From positions 3,286,001-3,350,000 of the forward strand of contig NZ_CP049867.1 in the NCBI RefSeq assembly GCF_011299595.1: a stretch of 64,000 bases of DNA, read 5' to 3'. How positions within the stretch are numbered: the stretch's first letter is position 1; each line of letters begins with the position of its first letter. Of the stretch, positions 8,998 through 19,422 are shown in pieces. The notes under the pieces are model-generated. The model was not told the origin of the DNA, ran no database searches, and saw nothing but the letters and a program-made list of their open reading frames with translations. This DNA comes from Nocardioides sp. HDW12B. GTDB lineage: Bacteria > Actinomycetota > Actinomycetes > Propionibacteriales > Nocardioidaceae. A program made the translations under genes and the position numbers.

Positions 8998-9405
8998 TCA
9001 CCAGACGTAGGCGAGGACTTCTCCGCCCACGCCCTTCTGGTTGGCCTTGCGGTCGGTCAGGAGACCCTGGCTGGTGGAGATGATGGCGACGCCGAGCCCG
9101 CCGAGGACCTTCGGGAGGCCGGTGGACTTGGCGTAGACACGCAGGCCGGGCTTGCTGATGCGGCGCAGGCCGGCGATCGAACGCTCGCGGTTCTGGCCGT
9201 ACTTCAGCGTGACCGTGAGCGTCTTGCCCACGGCGCCCTCGGGCGCGTCCTCGACGGAGTAGGAGGTGATGTAGCCCTCCTGCTTGAGGATCTCGGCGAC
9301 CCCCACCTTGAGCTTGCTGTGCGGCATCACCACGGCGTCGTGGTACGCCTGGTTGGCATTGCGCAGACGGGTCAGCATGTCTGCGATCGGGTCAGTCATC
9401 GTCAT
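8998..9405 (-). CDS. rpsH: 30S ribosomal protein S8
   Basis: 16S rRNA-binding assembly protein of 135 residues. [18 protein letters not shown] is the usual actinobacterial start, and the C-terminus has [26 protein letters not shown]. In E. coli the homologue also represses its own operon. I see no obvious leader here. Confidence 0.97.
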   Translation of the reverse strand: MTMTDPIADMLTRLRNANQAYHDAVVMPHSKLKVGVAEILKQEGYITSYSVEDAPEGAVGKTLTVTLKYGQNRERSIAGLRRISKPGLRVYAKSTGLPKVLGGLGVAIISTSQGLLTDRKANQKGVGGEVLAYVW

Positions 9406-9496
9406 GGCCGTGAGGCCCTTTCTCGTCGTGGTTTCGACTCCGTCAGGAGCCGACCTTCAACGTTCTCTCGAGTGATGGAGGTGGAACGGGGGTGGG

Positions 9497-9682
9497 TCAC
9501 CAGGAGCTCTTGGTGACACCGGGCAGCTCGCCGCGGTGCGCCATCTCCCGCAGGCAGATCCGGCAGAGGCCGAACTTGCGGTAGACGGCCTTGGGGCGAC
9601 CGCAGCGCTGGCAGCGCGTGTAGCCCCGGACGGCGAACTTCGGCTTGCGAGCCGCCTTGACCTTGAGTGCTGTCTTGGCCAT
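9497..9682 (-). CDS. rpsZ: 30S ribosomal protein S14, zinc-binding type Z
   Basis: A 61-residue S14 with two CxxC pairs (CQRC and CRIC, 12 residues apart), so it is the zinc-binding housekeeping form. A zinc-independent paralogue, if the genome has one, is not in this window. It sits between rplE and rpsH with a 91-base gap to rpsH, the largest gap inside the spc operon. Confidence 0.97.
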
Positions 9683-9687
9683 CGCTG

Positions 9688-10263
9688 TCAGTTCTCCTTG
9701 AAGGGGAAGCCGAGCTGCTTGAGCAGCGCGCGTCCCTCGTCGTCGCTGGTCGCGGTGGTCACGACCGTGATGTCCATGCCGCGGGAGCGGTCGATCCTGT
9801 CCTGGTTGATCTCGTGGAACATGACCTGCTCGGTGAGACCGAAGGTGTAGTTGCCACGGCCGTCGAACTGACGGTCCGACAGACCACGGAAGTCACGGAT
9901 GCGGGGCAGCGCCAGCGTGAGCAGGCGGTCCAGGAACTCCCACATGCGGTCGCCGCGCAGCGTGACGTGCGCACCGATCGGCATGCCCTCGCGCAGCTTG
10001 AACTGCGCGATCGACTTGCGGGCCTTGGTGACCTGCGGCTTCTGGCCGGTGATCGCGGTGAGGTCGGCGACCGCACCGTCGATCAGCTTCGAGTCGCGGG
10101 CCGCCTCGCCGACGCCCATGTTGACCACGATCTTGGTCAGGCCGGGCACCTGCATGACGTTGGCGTAGCCGAACTGCTCGTGCAGCGCGGGGAGGATCTC
10201 CTCGCGGTACCGCGCCTTGAGGCGCGGCGGCACGGTGGTCGTCTCGTTGTCGGTGGCGGTCAT
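9688..10263 (-). CDS. rplE: 50S ribosomal protein L5
   Basis: 5S rRNA-binding protein of 191 residues with the motifs [34 protein letters not shown] and [17 protein letters not shown]. It shares its first base with the last base of the rplX stop. Confidence 0.98.
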
Positions 10264-10637
10264 CAGATCTCCTCGCCGGTGGAGCGCGAGACGCGGACGC
10301 TGCGCTCAGCGGTGTACGTCGAGCCGTCGGGGCGACGCTTCTCCGAGGACACCCGCTTGAAGCCGACACGCGTGGTGCCGTCCTTCTCGACGAGCATCAC
10401 GTTGGAGACGTGCACGGCGGCCTCCTGCGTGATGATGCCCCCGGTGTTGCCGGCGCGGCCGCCCTGCTGGATCGCCTTGGTGTGACGCTTGACGAGGTTG
10501 ACGCCCTCGACGATCACACGGTCGGCCTCACGCAGCACGGAGATGACCTTGCCCTGCTTGCCCTTGTCGGCTCCGGCGATCACCTTGACGGTGTCGCCCT
10601 TCTTGATGTTCACGGTCTTCTTCTTCGCGTTGGCCAT
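10263..10637 (-). CDS. rplX: 50S ribosomal protein L24
   Basis: Early-assembly large-subunit protein of 124 residues with a KOW motif ([21 protein letters not shown]). A GTG at 10643 is also in frame and would overlap the rplN stop. I chose the ATG at 10637 because GGAGGTG lies 9 bases before it, and the GTG would be only about 3 bases from the same Shine-Dalgarno. Confidence 0.94.
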   Translation of the reverse strand: MANAKKKTVNIKKGDTVKVIAGADKGKQGKVISVLREADRVIVEGVNLVKRHTKAIQQGGRAGNTGGIITQEAAVHVSNVMLVEKDGTTRVGFKRVSSEKRRPDGSTYTAERSVRVSRSTGEEI

Positions 10638-10639
10638 GC

Positions 10640-11008
10640 TCACAGCACCTCCGGGGCGAGCGAGATGATCTTCATGAAGCGCTTGTCGCGCAGCTCGCGC
10701 CCGACGGGGCCGAAGATGCGCGTTCCGCGCGGCTCGCCGTCGTTCTTGAGGATCACCGCAGCGTTCTCGTCGAAGCGGATGTAGGAACCGTCGGGACGGC
10801 GCCGCTCCTTGACGGTGCGGACGATGACCGCCTTGACGACGTCGCCCTTCTTGACGTTTCCGCCCGGGATGGCGTCCTTGACGGTGGCGACGATGGTGTC
10901 ACCGATCCCGGCGTACCGACGGCCTGACCCACCGAGCACCCGGATGCAGAGGATCTCCTTCGCACCGGTGTTGTCGGCGACCTTCAGCCGCGACTCCTGC
11001 TGAATCAC
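10640..11008 (-). CDS. rplN: 50S ribosomal protein L14
   Basis: A 122-residue protein with the invariant [27 protein letters not shown]-terminal region and [15 protein letters not shown] near the end. It starts with GTG. It is the first gene of the spc operon, separated from rpsQ by 91 bases with a GC-rich hairpin. Confidence 0.98.
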   Translation of the reverse strand: MIQQESRLKVADNTGAKEILCIRVLGGSGRRYAGIGDTIVATVKDAIPGGNVKKGDVVKAVIVRTVKERRRPDGSYIRFDENAAVILKNDGEPRGTRIFGPVGRELRDKRFMKIISLAPEVL

Positions 11009-11074
11009 TGTCTTCTCCTGGTCTCACTGGTTCTCGGCTCCGTGAAGAGCGAGCCTGGTGGAACTCTGGTCTGT

Positions 11075-11093
11075 CGGGCCCCTGCGGGGCCCG
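11075..11093. terminator. GC hairpin at the S10/spc operon junction
   Basis: CGGGCCCC-TGC-GGGGCCCG: an 8-bp perfect stem with a 3-base loop, 7 bases past the rpsQ stop on the minus strand, without a T-tract. It may be a partial terminator or RNA-processing structure between the two operons. Confidence 0.55.
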
Positions 11094-11099
11094 GCGTGG

Positions 11100-11387
11100 T
11101 TACTTGGCCTTCTCCAGCACACCGACGACGCGCCAGCGCTTGGTGGCGGACAGCGGACGGGTCTCCATGATCTGGACCCGGTCGCCGACGCCACACTCGT
11201 TGGTCTCGTCGTGCGCCTTCAGCTTGCTGGTGCGCCGCAGGACCTTGCCGTAGAGCGCGTGCTTGACGCGGTCCTCGACGAGGACGACCACGGTCTTGTC
11301 CATCTTGTCGCTGACGACCAGGCCCTGGCGCACCTTGCGGGGCGCCCGCTCCTCGTTCGTTGCGGTCACGTTGCTGTCCTGACTCAT
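11100..11387 (-). CDS. rpsQ: 30S ribosomal protein S17
   Basis: A 95-residue OB-fold protein. The conserved core is [24 protein letters not shown] with [14 protein letters not shown] near the end. Last gene of the S10 operon. Its ATG overlaps the rpmC stop by 4 bases. Confidence 0.97.
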   Translation of the reverse strand: MSQDSNVTATNEERAPRKVRQGLVVSDKMDKTVVVLVEDRVKHALYGKVLRRTSKLKAHDETNECGVGDRVQIMETRPLSATKRWRVVGVLEKAK

Positions 11388-11623
11388 GAGTCACCGTCCT
11401 GGTTCGGGTTCTGACGGATCCCGAGCTCCCGCTCACGCACCACGGTGTAGATGCGGGCGATGTCGCGCTTGACCGACCGGAGCCGGCCGTGGCTGTCCAG
11501 CTGGCCGGTGGCCGACTGGAAGCGGAGGTTGAACAGCTCCTCCTTGGCCTCGCGCAGCTTGGTCTCGAGATCAGCGTTGGTCATCTCGTCGAGCTCGTGG
11601 GCCTTGCTCACCTGGCTAGCCAT
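11384..11623 (-). CDS. rpmC: 50S ribosomal protein L29
   Basis: A 79-residue helical hairpin protein near the polypeptide exit tunnel. [20 protein letters not shown] is the family signature. It overlaps rplP upstream by one base and rpsQ downstream by four, so three genes are tightly coupled. Confidence 0.96.
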   Translation of the reverse strand: MASQVSKAHELDEMTNADLETKLREAKEELFNLRFQSATGQLDSHGRLRSVKRDIARIYTVVRERELGIRQNPNQDGDS

Positions 11624-12042
11624 CAGAACTCACCTGCCTCACGGGTGACGAAGCGGCACTTCATGGGGAGCTTGTGCATCGCGCGGCGCATCGCCTCACG
11701 GGCGACGTCCTCCTCGACGCCGGCCAGCTCGAACATGACGCGACCGGGCTTGACGTTCGCGATCCACCACTCGGGCGAGCCCTTGCCGGAACCCATGCGG
11801 GTCTCGGCGGGCTTCTTGGTCAGCGGGCGGTCCGGGTAGATGTTGATCCAGACCTTTCCGCCGCGCTTGATGTGGCGGGTCATGGCGATACGGGCCGACT
11901 CGATCTGTCGGTTGGTCACGTAGTGACCCTCGACCGCCTGGATGCCGAAGTCGCCGAAGGACAGCGTGGTGCCGCCCTTCGCCGCACCTCGGCGGTTCGG
12001 GTGGTGCTGCTTGCGGTGCTTGACCCTGCGGGGCATCAACAT
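11623..12042 (-). CDS. rplP: 50S ribosomal protein L16
   Basis: A 139-residue protein at the A-site and 5S interface. It starts [15 protein letters not shown], close to the usual [14 protein letters not shown], which supports the ATG at 12042 over the one two codons in. [20 protein letters not shown] is also conserved. Confidence 0.97.
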   Translation of the reverse strand: MLMPRRVKHRKQHHPNRRGAAKGGTTLSFGDFGIQAVEGHYVTNRQIESARIAMTRHIKRGGKVWINIYPDRPLTKKPAETRMGSGKGSPEWWIANVKPGRVMFELAGVEEDVAREAMRRAMHKLPMKCRFVTREAGEF

Positions 12043-12045
12043 GGC

Positions 12046-12893
<848 letters not shown>

Positions 12894-12894
<1 letters not shown>

Positions 12895-13331
12895 CAGGCC
12901 TTCCGTCCCTTCTTGTTCGTGGTCGTGGTCTGCGCGACGACGCGCGGCGTGACCACCAGCGTGATGTGGCTGGTCCGCTTGTTGATGCGCGACGCCCGGC
13001 CCTGGGCGCGTGCGCGCCAGCGCTTCATCGTCGGGCCCTCGTCGACCATCGCCTTGCTGACCACGAGCGTGCTCGCGTCCAGGCCCTCGGTCGTCTCCGC
13101 GTTGGAGACCGCGCTCGCCAGGACCTTGTAGACGGTCTCGGCAGCGGCCTGCGGGGCGAACTGGAGGGTGTTCAGCGCGTCCTCGACGCCCATCCCACGG
13201 ACCAGGTCGACCACGCGACGGGCCTTCAGGGGCGTGATCCGCACGAAACGTGCGCTCGCGAAGGCACCGGGCTCGTCACCCAGCAGGCTCTCGCGGCGCG
13301 CGCTCACCTGCTTGCGCTCCATAGTGCTCAT
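12894..13331 (-). CDS. rplV: 50S ribosomal protein L22
   Basis: Exit-tunnel protein of 145 residues. The core includes [26 protein letters not shown] and the hook-tip region [26 protein letters not shown]. The N-terminus carries about 25 extra residues before the family core, so a later start cannot be excluded, although no better start codon is visible. Confidence 0.95.
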
Positions 13332-13359
13332 GTCTCTCGTCTCCGTCTCGTCCCCGCGA

Positions 13360-13641
13360 TCAGCGGCGACGGCTCTTCCGGTCGTCCTTGACGTGCCCGC
13401 GGTAGGTGCGGGTCGGGGCGAACTCGCCCAGCTTGTGACCGACCATCGAGTCGCTCACGAAGACCGGGACGTGCTTGCGGCCGTCGTGCACCGCGATGGT
13501 GTGGCCGATCATCTCGGGCACGATCATCGAGCGCCGCGACCACGTCTTGATGACGTTGTGCGTGCCCTTCTCGTTCTGGTTCTCCACCTTCTTCATGAGG
13601 TGGCCGTCCACGAAGGGACCCTTCTTCAGGCTGCGAGGCAT
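13360..13641 (-). CDS. rpsS: 30S ribosomal protein S19
   Basis: A 93-residue protein of the 30S head, starting [20 protein letters not shown] and containing [28 protein letters not shown]. It lies between rplB and rplV with short spacers. Confidence 0.98.
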   Translation of the reverse strand: MPRSLKKGPFVDGHLMKKVENQNEKGTHNVIKTWSRRSMIVPEMIGHTIAVHDGRKHVPVFVSDSMVGHKLGEFAPTRTYRGHVKDDRKSRRR

Positions 13642-13654
13642 GTGTCTTCAGTCC

Positions 13655-14488
13655 TTATCGACGCTTGCCGGACTTGCGGCGGCGGATGATCTGGGCGTCG
13701 GAGGCCTTGCGCTTGCGCGTGCGGCCCTCCGGCTGGCCCCAGGGGGACACCGGGTGACGTCCACCCGAGGTCTTGCCCTCTCCACCACCGTGGGGGTGGT
13801 CGACCGGGTTCATGACGACACCGCGGACGGTCGGGCGCTTGCCCTTCCAGCGCATGCGGCCGGCCTTGCCCCAGTTGATGTTCGACTGCTCGGCGTTGCC
13901 GACCTCGCCGATCGTCGCGCGGCAGCGGACGTCGACGAAGCGCATCTCGCCCGAGGGCATGCGCAGCGTCGCGCGGCTGCCCTCACGGGCGACCAGCTGG
14001 GCCGAGATGCCGGCCGAACGGGCGATCTTGGCGCCACCGCCGGGGCGGAGCTCCACGCAGTGGATGGTCGTGCCCACGGGGATGTTGCGCAGCGGCAGGT
14101 TGTTGCCCGGCTTGATGTCGGCGCGGACGCCGGCCTCCACCGTCATGCCCTGCACGAGGTCGCGCGGGGCGATGATGTAGCGCTTCTCGCCGTCGGCGAA
14201 GTGCAGCAGCGCGATGCGCGCGGTGCGGTTCGGGTCGTACTCGATGTGAGCGACCTTGGCCGGCACGCCGTCCTTGTCGTAACGACGGAAGTCGATGACG
14301 CGGTAGGCCCGCTTGTGGCCGCCACCCTGGTGACGCGTGGTGATGCGTCCCTGGTTGTTGCGGCCGCCCTTCTTGGGCAGCGGACGGGTCAGCGACTTCT
14401 CCGGCGTGGTCCTGGTGACCTCGACGAAGTCGGCGACCGACGAGCCACGACGGCCCGGGGTGGTCGGCTTGTACTTGCGGATAGCCAT
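13655..14488 (-). CDS. rplB: 50S ribosomal protein L2
   Basis: A 277-residue protein needed for subunit joining and peptidyl-transferase activity. [14 protein letters not shown] at the start and the C-terminal [15 protein letters not shown], with the conserved active-site-proximal histidine, identify it. Confidence 0.98.
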   Translation of the reverse strand: MAIRKYKPTTPGRRGSSVADFVEVTRTTPEKSLTRPLPKKGGRNNQGRITTRHQGGGHKRAYRVIDFRRYDKDGVPAKVAHIEYDPNRTARIALLHFADGEKRYIIAPRDLVQGMTVEAGVRADIKPGNNLPLRNIPVGTTIHCVELRPGGGAKIARSAGISAQLVAREGSRATLRMPSGEMRFVDVRCRATIGEVGNAEQSNINWGKAGRMRWKGKRPTVRGVVMNPVDHPHGGGEGKTSGGRHPVSPWGQPEGRTRKRKASDAQIIRRRKSGKRR

Positions 14489-14523
14489 GAGTCTGTGTCC
14501 TCGTTAACGATTCTCGGGGCCGG

Positions 14524-14829
14524 TCAGGAGACCGGTCCTCCGAAGATGTCGATGCGCTGACCCTCGGCGAGGCTGACGATCGCCCGCTTGGTGTCGGCAC
14601 GCTTGCCCAGGCCGTTGCGGGTGCGCCGCGTCTTGCCCGACCGGTTGAGCGTGTTCACCGAGGTGACCTTCACGTTGAAGATCTTCTCGACCGCGATCTT
14701 GATCTCGGTCTTGTTCGCGTCCGGGTGCACCACGAAGGTGTACTTGTTGACGTCGAGCAGGCCGTAGCTCTTCTCGCTGACGACCGGCGCGATGAGCACG
14801 TCGCGGTGGTCCTTGTGGAAGGTGCTCAC
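14524..14829 (-). CDS. rplW: 50S ribosomal protein L23
   Basis: A 101-residue protein at the exit tunnel, docking site for trigger factor and SRP. It contains [21 protein letters not shown] and [18 protein letters not shown]. Its ATG overlaps the rplD stop (ATGA). Confidence 0.97.
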   Translation of the reverse strand: MSTFHKDHRDVLIAPVVSEKSYGLLDVNKYTFVVHPDANKTEIKIAVEKIFNVKVTSVNTLNRSGKTRRTRNGLGKRADTKRAIVSLAEGQRIDIFGGPVS

Positions 14830-15473
14830 TGCTGGGCCTCCTCGGAGGTAGCGACGGCCTTGACCGACTTGCCGGTCGACGGGCCCGCCACGAACGCCTC
14901 GTAGGCGCCCTGGGTGAAGACCACGTCGTCGGCGACGAGGACGTCGTAGGTGTTGAGCTGGTCGACGGCGATCAGGTGCACGCCGGACTCGTTGCGCAGC
15001 GACAGCCAGGTGAGGTTGTCGCCCCGCTCGAGCACGACCAGCGCGCGACGCTTCTCGACCAGTCCGGTCAGGGACGCCAGCGCCGTACGCGTCGAGGGCT
15101 TGTCACCGTCGATCAGGCCGTCGACGACGTGCACACGACCCGAGCGCGCCCGGTCGGACAGGGCACCGCGCAGGGCGGCGGCCTTCATCTTCTTGGGCGT
15201 GCGCTGGCTGTAGTCGCGCGGCTGCGGGCCGTGGACGACGCCACCACCGGCGAACTGGGGAGCGCGGACCGAGCCCTGGCGGGCGCGGCCGGTGCCCTTC
15301 TGCTTGTGGGGCTTGCGACCACCGCCGCGGACCTCGCCGCGGGTCTTGGTCGCGTGCGTGCCCTGACGGGCCGCGGCCTGCTGGGCCACGACGACCTGGT
15401 GGATCAGGGGGATGTTGACCTGGACGTCGAAGATCTCGGCCGGCAGGTCGACCTTCACGAGGTTCGCGGTCAC
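14826..15473 (-). CDS. rplD: 50S ribosomal protein L4
   Basis: A 215-residue protein with the exit-tunnel loop [35 protein letters not shown]. In E. coli L4 represses the S10 operon through its leader. It overlaps rplC by 4 bases and rplW by 4 bases. Confidence 0.97.
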   Translation of the reverse strand: MTANLVKVDLPAEIFDVQVNIPLIHQVVVAQQAAARQGTHATKTRGEVRGGGRKPHKQKGTGRARQGSVRAPQFAGGGVVHGPQPRDYSQRTPKKMKAAALRGALSDRARSGRVHVVDGLIDGDKPSTRTALASLTGLVEKRRALVVLERGDNLTWLSLRNESGVHLIAVDQLNTYDVLVADDVVFTQGAYEAFVAGPSTGKSVKAVATSEEAQQ

Positions 15474-16129
15474 TGGGCACCACCCTTCTTGGTCGCCGAG
15501 CGCAGGACGATCACGCCGCCCTTGGGGCCGGGGACGGCACCCTTGAGCAGCACGAGGCCCTTCTCGGCATCGACGGCGTGGACGACGACGTTCTGCGTCG
15601 TGACGGTCTCGCCACCCATGCGACCCGCCATGCGCAGGCCCTTGAAGACCCGGCCGGGGGTGGCGCAGGCACCGATGGAACCGGGCTTGCGGTGGTTGCG
15701 GTGAGCACCGTGCGAGGCCGAGACACCGGCGAAGCCGTGACGCTTCATGACACCGGCGAAGCCCTTGCCCTTGCTCGTCCCGGTGACGTCGAGGACGTCG
15801 CCGGCGGCGAAGGTGTCGGCCGCGAGCTCCTGGCCCACGGTGTACGACGCGGCGTCCGCGGTGCGGATCTCGATCAGGTGGCGGCGCGGCGTGACACCGG
15901 CGGCGGAGAAGTGACCGGCGCGCGGCTTGTTGACCTTGCGCCCGTCGATCTCGCCGAAGCCGATCTGCACGGCGTTGTAGCCGTCCTTCTCGGGACCGCG
16001 CACCTGCGTCACGACGTTGGTGCCGGCCGCGACGACGGTGACCGGGACGACGCGGTTGCTGTCGTCCCAGGTCTGGGTCATGCCGAGCTTGGTGCCCACC
16101 AGACCCTTGACGTTTCGTTCCATAGTCAT
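15470..16129 (-). CDS. rplC: 50S ribosomal protein L3
   Basis: A 219-residue protein at the base of the peptidyl-transferase centre. It starts [22 protein letters not shown]. The loop with [16 protein letters not shown], then [15 protein letters not shown], is intact. The ATG at 16129 has GAGGAT about 7 bases upstream, and a further in-frame extension would overlap rpsJ. Confidence 0.97.
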   Translation of the reverse strand: MTMERNVKGLVGTKLGMTQTWDDSNRVVPVTVVAAGTNVVTQVRGPEKDGYNAVQIGFGEIDGRKVNKPRAGHFSAAGVTPRRHLIEIRTADAASYTVGQELAADTFAAGDVLDVTGTSKGKGFAGVMKRHGFAGVSASHGAHRNHRKPGSIGACATPGRVFKGLRMAGRMGGETVTTQNVVVHAVDAEKGLVLLKGAVPGPKGGVIVLRSATKKGGAQ

Positions 16130-16139
16130 ATCGCGATCC

Positions 16140-16448
16140 TCAGAGCTTGATCTCGATGTCGACACCGGCCGGGAGGTCGAGACGCATGAGCGAGTCGACG
16201 GTCTTCGGCGTGGGGTCGATGATGTCGATCAGCCGCTTGTGCGTGCGCATCTCGAAGTGCTCGCGGCTGTCCTTGTACTTGTGGGGGGAGCGGATGACGC
16301 AGAAGACGTTCTTCTCCGTGGGGAGCGGCACGGGGCCGGCCACCTTCGCGCCCGTCCGGGTCACCGTGTCGACGATCTTCCGCGCCGAGGTGTCGATCAC
16401 CTCGTGGTCATAGGCCTTGAGCCTGATGCGGATCTTCTGTCCCGCCAT
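16140..16448 (-). CDS. rpsJ: 30S ribosomal protein S10
   Basis: A 102-residue protein of the 30S head, with [19 protein letters not shown] at the start and [35 protein letters not shown] following. First gene of the S10 operon. The ATG at 16448 is preceded by an AGAAGGA Shine-Dalgarno. The leader contains a 23-base element repeated upstream of rpsL. Confidence 0.98.
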   Translation of the reverse strand: MAGQKIRIRLKAYDHEVIDTSARKIVDTVTRTGAKVAGPVPLPTEKNVFCVIRSPHKYKDSREHFEMRTHKRLIDIIDPTPKTVDSLMRLDLPAGVDIEIKL

Positions 16449-16491
16449 CAGCCATCCTTCTTCCTCGTCGTGGAGCGCCCCCCCTCCGCCG

Positions 16492-16514
16492 ACCCCCGCG
16501 GTCGGGCGTGTCGC
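16492..16514 (-). promoter_or_regulatory. Conserved 23-base leader element of the S10 operon
   Basis: Identical over 23 bases to 29936-29958 in the rpsL leader, same strand. Its core on the plus strand is gcggtcgggcgtgtcgc. On the transcript CCGACC-GCGGG-GGTCGG can form a hairpin here, extending past the element. It lies 43 bases upstream of the rpsJ start. Likely an RNA or DNA element coordinating ribosomal operons; the mechanism is unknown to me. Confidence 0.7.
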
Positions 16515-16702
16515 GCCTTCGAGGCACACACGGAGACCGACCTGTTGTTGCGGGAGTCATGGGCGTTGGCACCCGACTCGACGTCGGGATGAGCAGGGGT
16601 CTCACGGTGCGGCGCGGGCACGACGAAGGCTCAGCGCTCAGAAACACCGATTCACCAGTCAATGTGCTCGCACCCCGGCGACCCCGCCGGAGCAACCTGA
16701 CT

Positions 16703-16731
16703 ATCTTGACAGAGGCGTGGGGACAGGGCAA
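16703..16731 (-). promoter_or_regulatory. Candidate S10 operon promoter
   Basis: -35 TTGCCC (16726-16731), 17-base spacer, -10 CAAGAT (16703-16708). It would give a leader of roughly 250 bases before rpsJ. The -10 is imperfect, so this is tentative. Confidence 0.45.
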
Positions 16732-16899
16732 ATCCGCCCGGATCTGGGCCCTGAGCGGCCTCCGCGCCCGGCTCCCCAATCGCCCGAACTTCCAGTCCGA
16801 CCTGCGGCGATGTGGACATGCGGGCGACTTCGTCTCAGCATGTGACCTGCGTTACATCATCGTTACGCCGGGTCCTTGACGAGTGGCCCCCTACCCCAC

Positions 16900-16914
16900 T
16901 TGCATCATCTGCAA
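16900..16914. promoter_or_regulatory. Palindromic operator candidate TTGCA-N5-TGCAA
   Basis: TTGCA TCATC TGCAA, 57 bases upstream of the solute-binding protein start. Sugar importer operons of this type are usually controlled by LacI-family repressors that bind palindromes of this size. No LacI gene is in the window, so this is inference. Confidence 0.4.
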
Positions 16915-16970
16915 CGAGTGGCCGACGTGTGCGCCCGCTCGCTGACCCACTTCACGATGAAAGGCAAGGC

Positions 16971-18362
16971 ATGAGAACACCTCAAGCTCGCCGCGGCATT
17001 GCGTCGGCGGCAGTGCTGGTCCTGACCGGCGTGGGCCTCGCGGCTTGCGGCGGCGGCAGCAGCGAAGGCGGGGGTGAGGCGCAGTCCGCGGGCGGCACCT
17101 CCCCCGGCGAGGGCAACCCCGACTGCGAGCAGCTCACCCAGTTCGGTGACCTGACCGGCGAGGAGGTCAGCGTCTACACCTCGATCGTCGCTCCCGAGGA
17201 CGCCTCGCACAAGGAGACGTACAAGACGTTCAAGGAGTGCACGGGCGCGGACGTCGCCTACGAGGGCTCCAAGGAGTTCGAGGCCCAGCTCGTGGTGCGC
17301 GTGCGCTCGGGCAACCCGCCGGACGTCGCGTTCGTCCCGCAGCCCGGACTCCTCAAGACGCTGGTGACCGACACCGGGAAGGTCGTCGCGGCCCCGCAGC
17401 CCGTCGAGGACAACGTCGACGAGTTCTTCGGCGAGGACTGGAAGGTCTACGGCACGGTCGACGACACGTTCTACGCCGCTCCCCTGGGCGCCAACGTGAA
17501 GTCGTTCGTCTGGTACTCCCCGAAGATGTTCAAGGAGAACGGCTGGGAGATCCCGGAGACCTGGGACGACATGCTCGCGCTCTCCGACGAGATCGCCGGC
17601 ACCGGCATCAAGCCCTGGTGCGCCGGCATCGGCTCCGGTGACGCCACCGGCTGGGTCGTCACCGACTGGCTCGAGGACGCCGTCCTGCGCGACGCCGGCC
17701 CCGACGCCTACGACCAGTGGGTCAACCACGAGATCCCCTTCAACGACCCGCAGGTCGTGGAGTCGCTGGACCGGGTCGGCGGCATCCTCAAGAACGAGGA
17801 GTACGTCAACGGCGGCATCGGCGACGTGAAGTCCATCGCGACCACGGAGTTCACCGACGGCGGACTGCCGATCCTCGACGGCGACTGCGCCCTGCACCGC
17901 CAGGCCAGCTTCTACGCGGCCAACTGGCCCGAGGGCACGGACGTCTCCGAGAACGGTGACGCCTTCGCCTTCTACCTGCCGACCACCAACGAGGAGTTCG
18001 GCCAGCCCGTCCTCGGTGGTGGCGAGTTCGTCGCGGCGTTCAACGACGAGCCGGTCACCCAGGCGTTCCAGACCTACCTCTCGAGCGACGTCTGGGCCAA
18101 CGAGAAAGCCATCGCCACCACCGGCGGCGGCTGGGTCAGCGCCAACACCGGTCTGGATGTGAAGAACCTGGCCTCGCCGGTCGACCAGCTGTCCGGCGAG
18201 ATCCTGCAGGACCCCGAGGCGGTCTTCCGCTTCGACGGTTCCGACCAGATGCCGGGCGCAGTCGGAGCGGGCTCGTTCTGGTCCGAGAGCACGGCCTGGA
18301 TCACGGGTCAGAGCACCCAGGACACCCTCGACAAGATCGAGGACTCCTGGCCGTCCTCCTGA
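16971..18362 (+). CDS. Carbohydrate ABC transporter substrate-binding lipoprotein
   Basis: A 463-residue extracellular sugar-binding protein (SBP family 1, similar in style to AglE/oligosaccharide binders). The N-terminus MRTPQARRGIASAAVLVLTGVGLAAC is a type II signal peptide with lipobox LAAC, acylated at Cys26, followed by a Gly/Ser linker. The mature part has EFEAQLVVRVRSGNPPDVAF and PWCAGIGSGDATGWVVTDWLEDAVLRDAG, typical of this family. It is first in an operon with two permeases and no ATPase. I chose the ATG at 16971 for its signal peptide and the AAGGCAAGG upstream. The substrate is not deducible. The convergent beta-glucosidase suggests beta-glucosides or related oligosaccharides. Confidence 0.9.
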   Translation: MRTPQARRGIASAAVLVLTGVGLAACGGGSSEGGGEAQSAGGTSPGEGNPDCEQLTQFGDLTGEEVSVYTSIVAPEDASHKETYKTFKECTGADVAYEGSKEFEAQLVVRVRSGNPPDVAFVPQPGLLKTLVTDTGKVVAAPQPVEDNVDEFFGEDWKVYGTVDDTFYAAPLGANVKSFVWYSPKMFKENGWEIPETWDDMLALSDEIAGTGIKPWCAGIGSGDATGWVVTDWLEDAVLRDAGPDAYDQWVNHEIPFNDPQVVESLDRVGGILKNEEYVNGGIGDVKSIATTEFTDGGLPILDGDCALHRQASFYAANWPEGTDVSENGDAFAFYLPTTNEEFGQPVLGGGEFVAAFNDEPVTQAFQTYLSSDVWANEKAIATTGGGWVSANTGLDVKNLASPVDQLSGEILQDPEAVFRFDGSDQMPGAVGAGSFWSESTAWITGQSTQDTLDKIEDSWPSS

Positions 18363-18368
18363 CGACCA

Positions 18369-18403
18369 CAGGTGGGGGCCTCCGCTCCGGAGGCCCCCAC
18401 CTG
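18369..18403 (+). promoter_or_regulatory. Strong hairpin between binding protein and permease genes
   Basis: A 15-bp perfect stem (CAGGTGGGGGCCTCC / GGAGGCCCCCACCTG) with a 5-base loop, 6 bases after the stop. No T-tract follows and the permease genes continue downstream. It probably acts as a partial terminator or 3'-end stabiliser that raises the amount of binding protein relative to permeases, as in malE-type operons. Confidence 0.7.
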
Positions 18404-18459
18404 CACCTCTGCACGACCCGTCCACGTGTGCGTCGCCCGGAGCCCCGGAGGAGGCCCCC

Positions 18460-19422
18460 ATGACAACTCCTGAGAAATTCATCCAGCTCGCCATCGTCAT
18501 CGCCCTGTTCATCGGCGTGATGACCGCTCTGCTCGTCCTGACCTCGAAGACGCAGAGCAGGCGCGGGGAGCTCTTCCAGTCGCTCGCCTTCGTGCTGCCG
18601 GCCGTGCTCATGATCGCGCTCGGCCTGCTCTACCCCGCGATCAGGACCATCATCCAGTCCTTCCAGGACACCGCCTCGATCAACTTCGTGGGCCTGGAGA
18701 ACTACAAGACCGTCTTCACCAGCGACGACCAGATCCTGGTGCTGCGCAACACGGCGGTGTGGGTCATCCTGACCCCGATCGCGGCGACCTTCATCGGTCT
18801 GATCTACGCGATCCTCATCGACCGCTCCCGCTTCGAGAAGTTCGCCAAGGCGCTGATCTTCCTGCCGATGGCGATCTCGCTGGTCGGCGCCTCGGTCATC
18901 TGGCGCTTCGTCTACGACTACCGCGCGGCCGAGCAGACCCAGATCGGCCTGCTCAACCAGATCCTCAAGACCCTCGGCATGGACACCTACCGGTTCCTGC
19001 TCGAGCCACCGTGGAACACCGTGTTCCTGGTCGTCATCCTGATCTGGGTGCAGGCAGGCTTCGCGATGACGATCCTGTCGGCCGCCATCAAGGCCATCCC
19101 CGACGACATGCTCGAGGCCGCTCGCCTCGACGGCGTCAGCGGGCTGAAGATGTTCCGCTACATCACCGTGCCGAGCATCCGTCCCTCGCTGATCGTGGTG
19201 CTGACCACGATCTCGATCACCACCCTGAAGGTCTTCGACATCGTCCGGACCGCGACCGGTGGTCAGTTCGACACCAGCGTGGTGGCCTACGAGTTCTACG
19301 TGCAGAGCTTCCGCTCGTTCAACAACGGGCTCGGGGCCGCTCTGGCCACGTTGCTGTTCATCCTCGTGATGCCGATCGTCATCTACAACGTGCGCCAGCT
19401 GCGAAAGGTGGAGGCCCGATGA
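18460..19422 (+). CDS. Sugar ABC transporter permease 1
   Basis: A 320-residue MalF/UgpA-type membrane protein with six to seven hydrophobic segments. The EAA loop EAARLDGVSGLKMFRYITVPSIRPS docks the ATPase. A first segment near the N-terminus (FIQLAIVIALFIGVMTALLVL) precedes the usual core. Its stop overlaps the next permease start (ATGA). GGAGGAGG lies just before the ATG. Confidence 0.92.
   Translation: MTTPEKFIQLAIVIALFIGVMTALLVLTSKTQSRRGELFQSLAFVLPAVLMIALGLLYPAIRTIIQSFQDTASINFVGLENYKTVFTSDDQILVLRNTAVWVILTPIAATFIGLIYAILIDRSRFEKFAKALIFLPMAISLVGASVIWRFVYDYRAAEQTQIGLLNQILKTLGMDTYRFLLEPPWNTVFLVVILIWVQAGFAMTILSAAIKAIPDDMLEAARLDGVSGLKMFRYITVPSIRPSLIVVLTTISITTLKVFDIVRTATGGQFDTSVVAYEFYVQSFRSFNNGLGAALATLLFILVMPIVIYNVRQLRKVEAR

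Larger units (their letters stand above)
16449..16970. other. 522-base divergent intergenic region: S10 operon leader and sugar-transporter promoter region
   Basis: No gene is supported here. The minus-strand half is the rpsJ leader and promoter, with the shared element at 16492-16514 and a promoter candidate at 16703-16731. The plus-strand half must drive the solute-binding protein gene and contains a short direct repeat (CGTTACATCATCGTTAC, 16850-16866) and the palindrome at 16900-16914. Confidence 0.7.

Noticed and set aside
16706-16711. TTGACA on the plus strand as -35 of the sugar importer
   Set aside because: No TAnnnT box at 16-18 bases downstream, and it lies 260 bases from the gene within the S10 promoter region.
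16812-16970. N-terminal extension of the sugar-binding protein
   Set aside because: It would precede a perfect lipoprotein signal peptide, which must be N-terminal.
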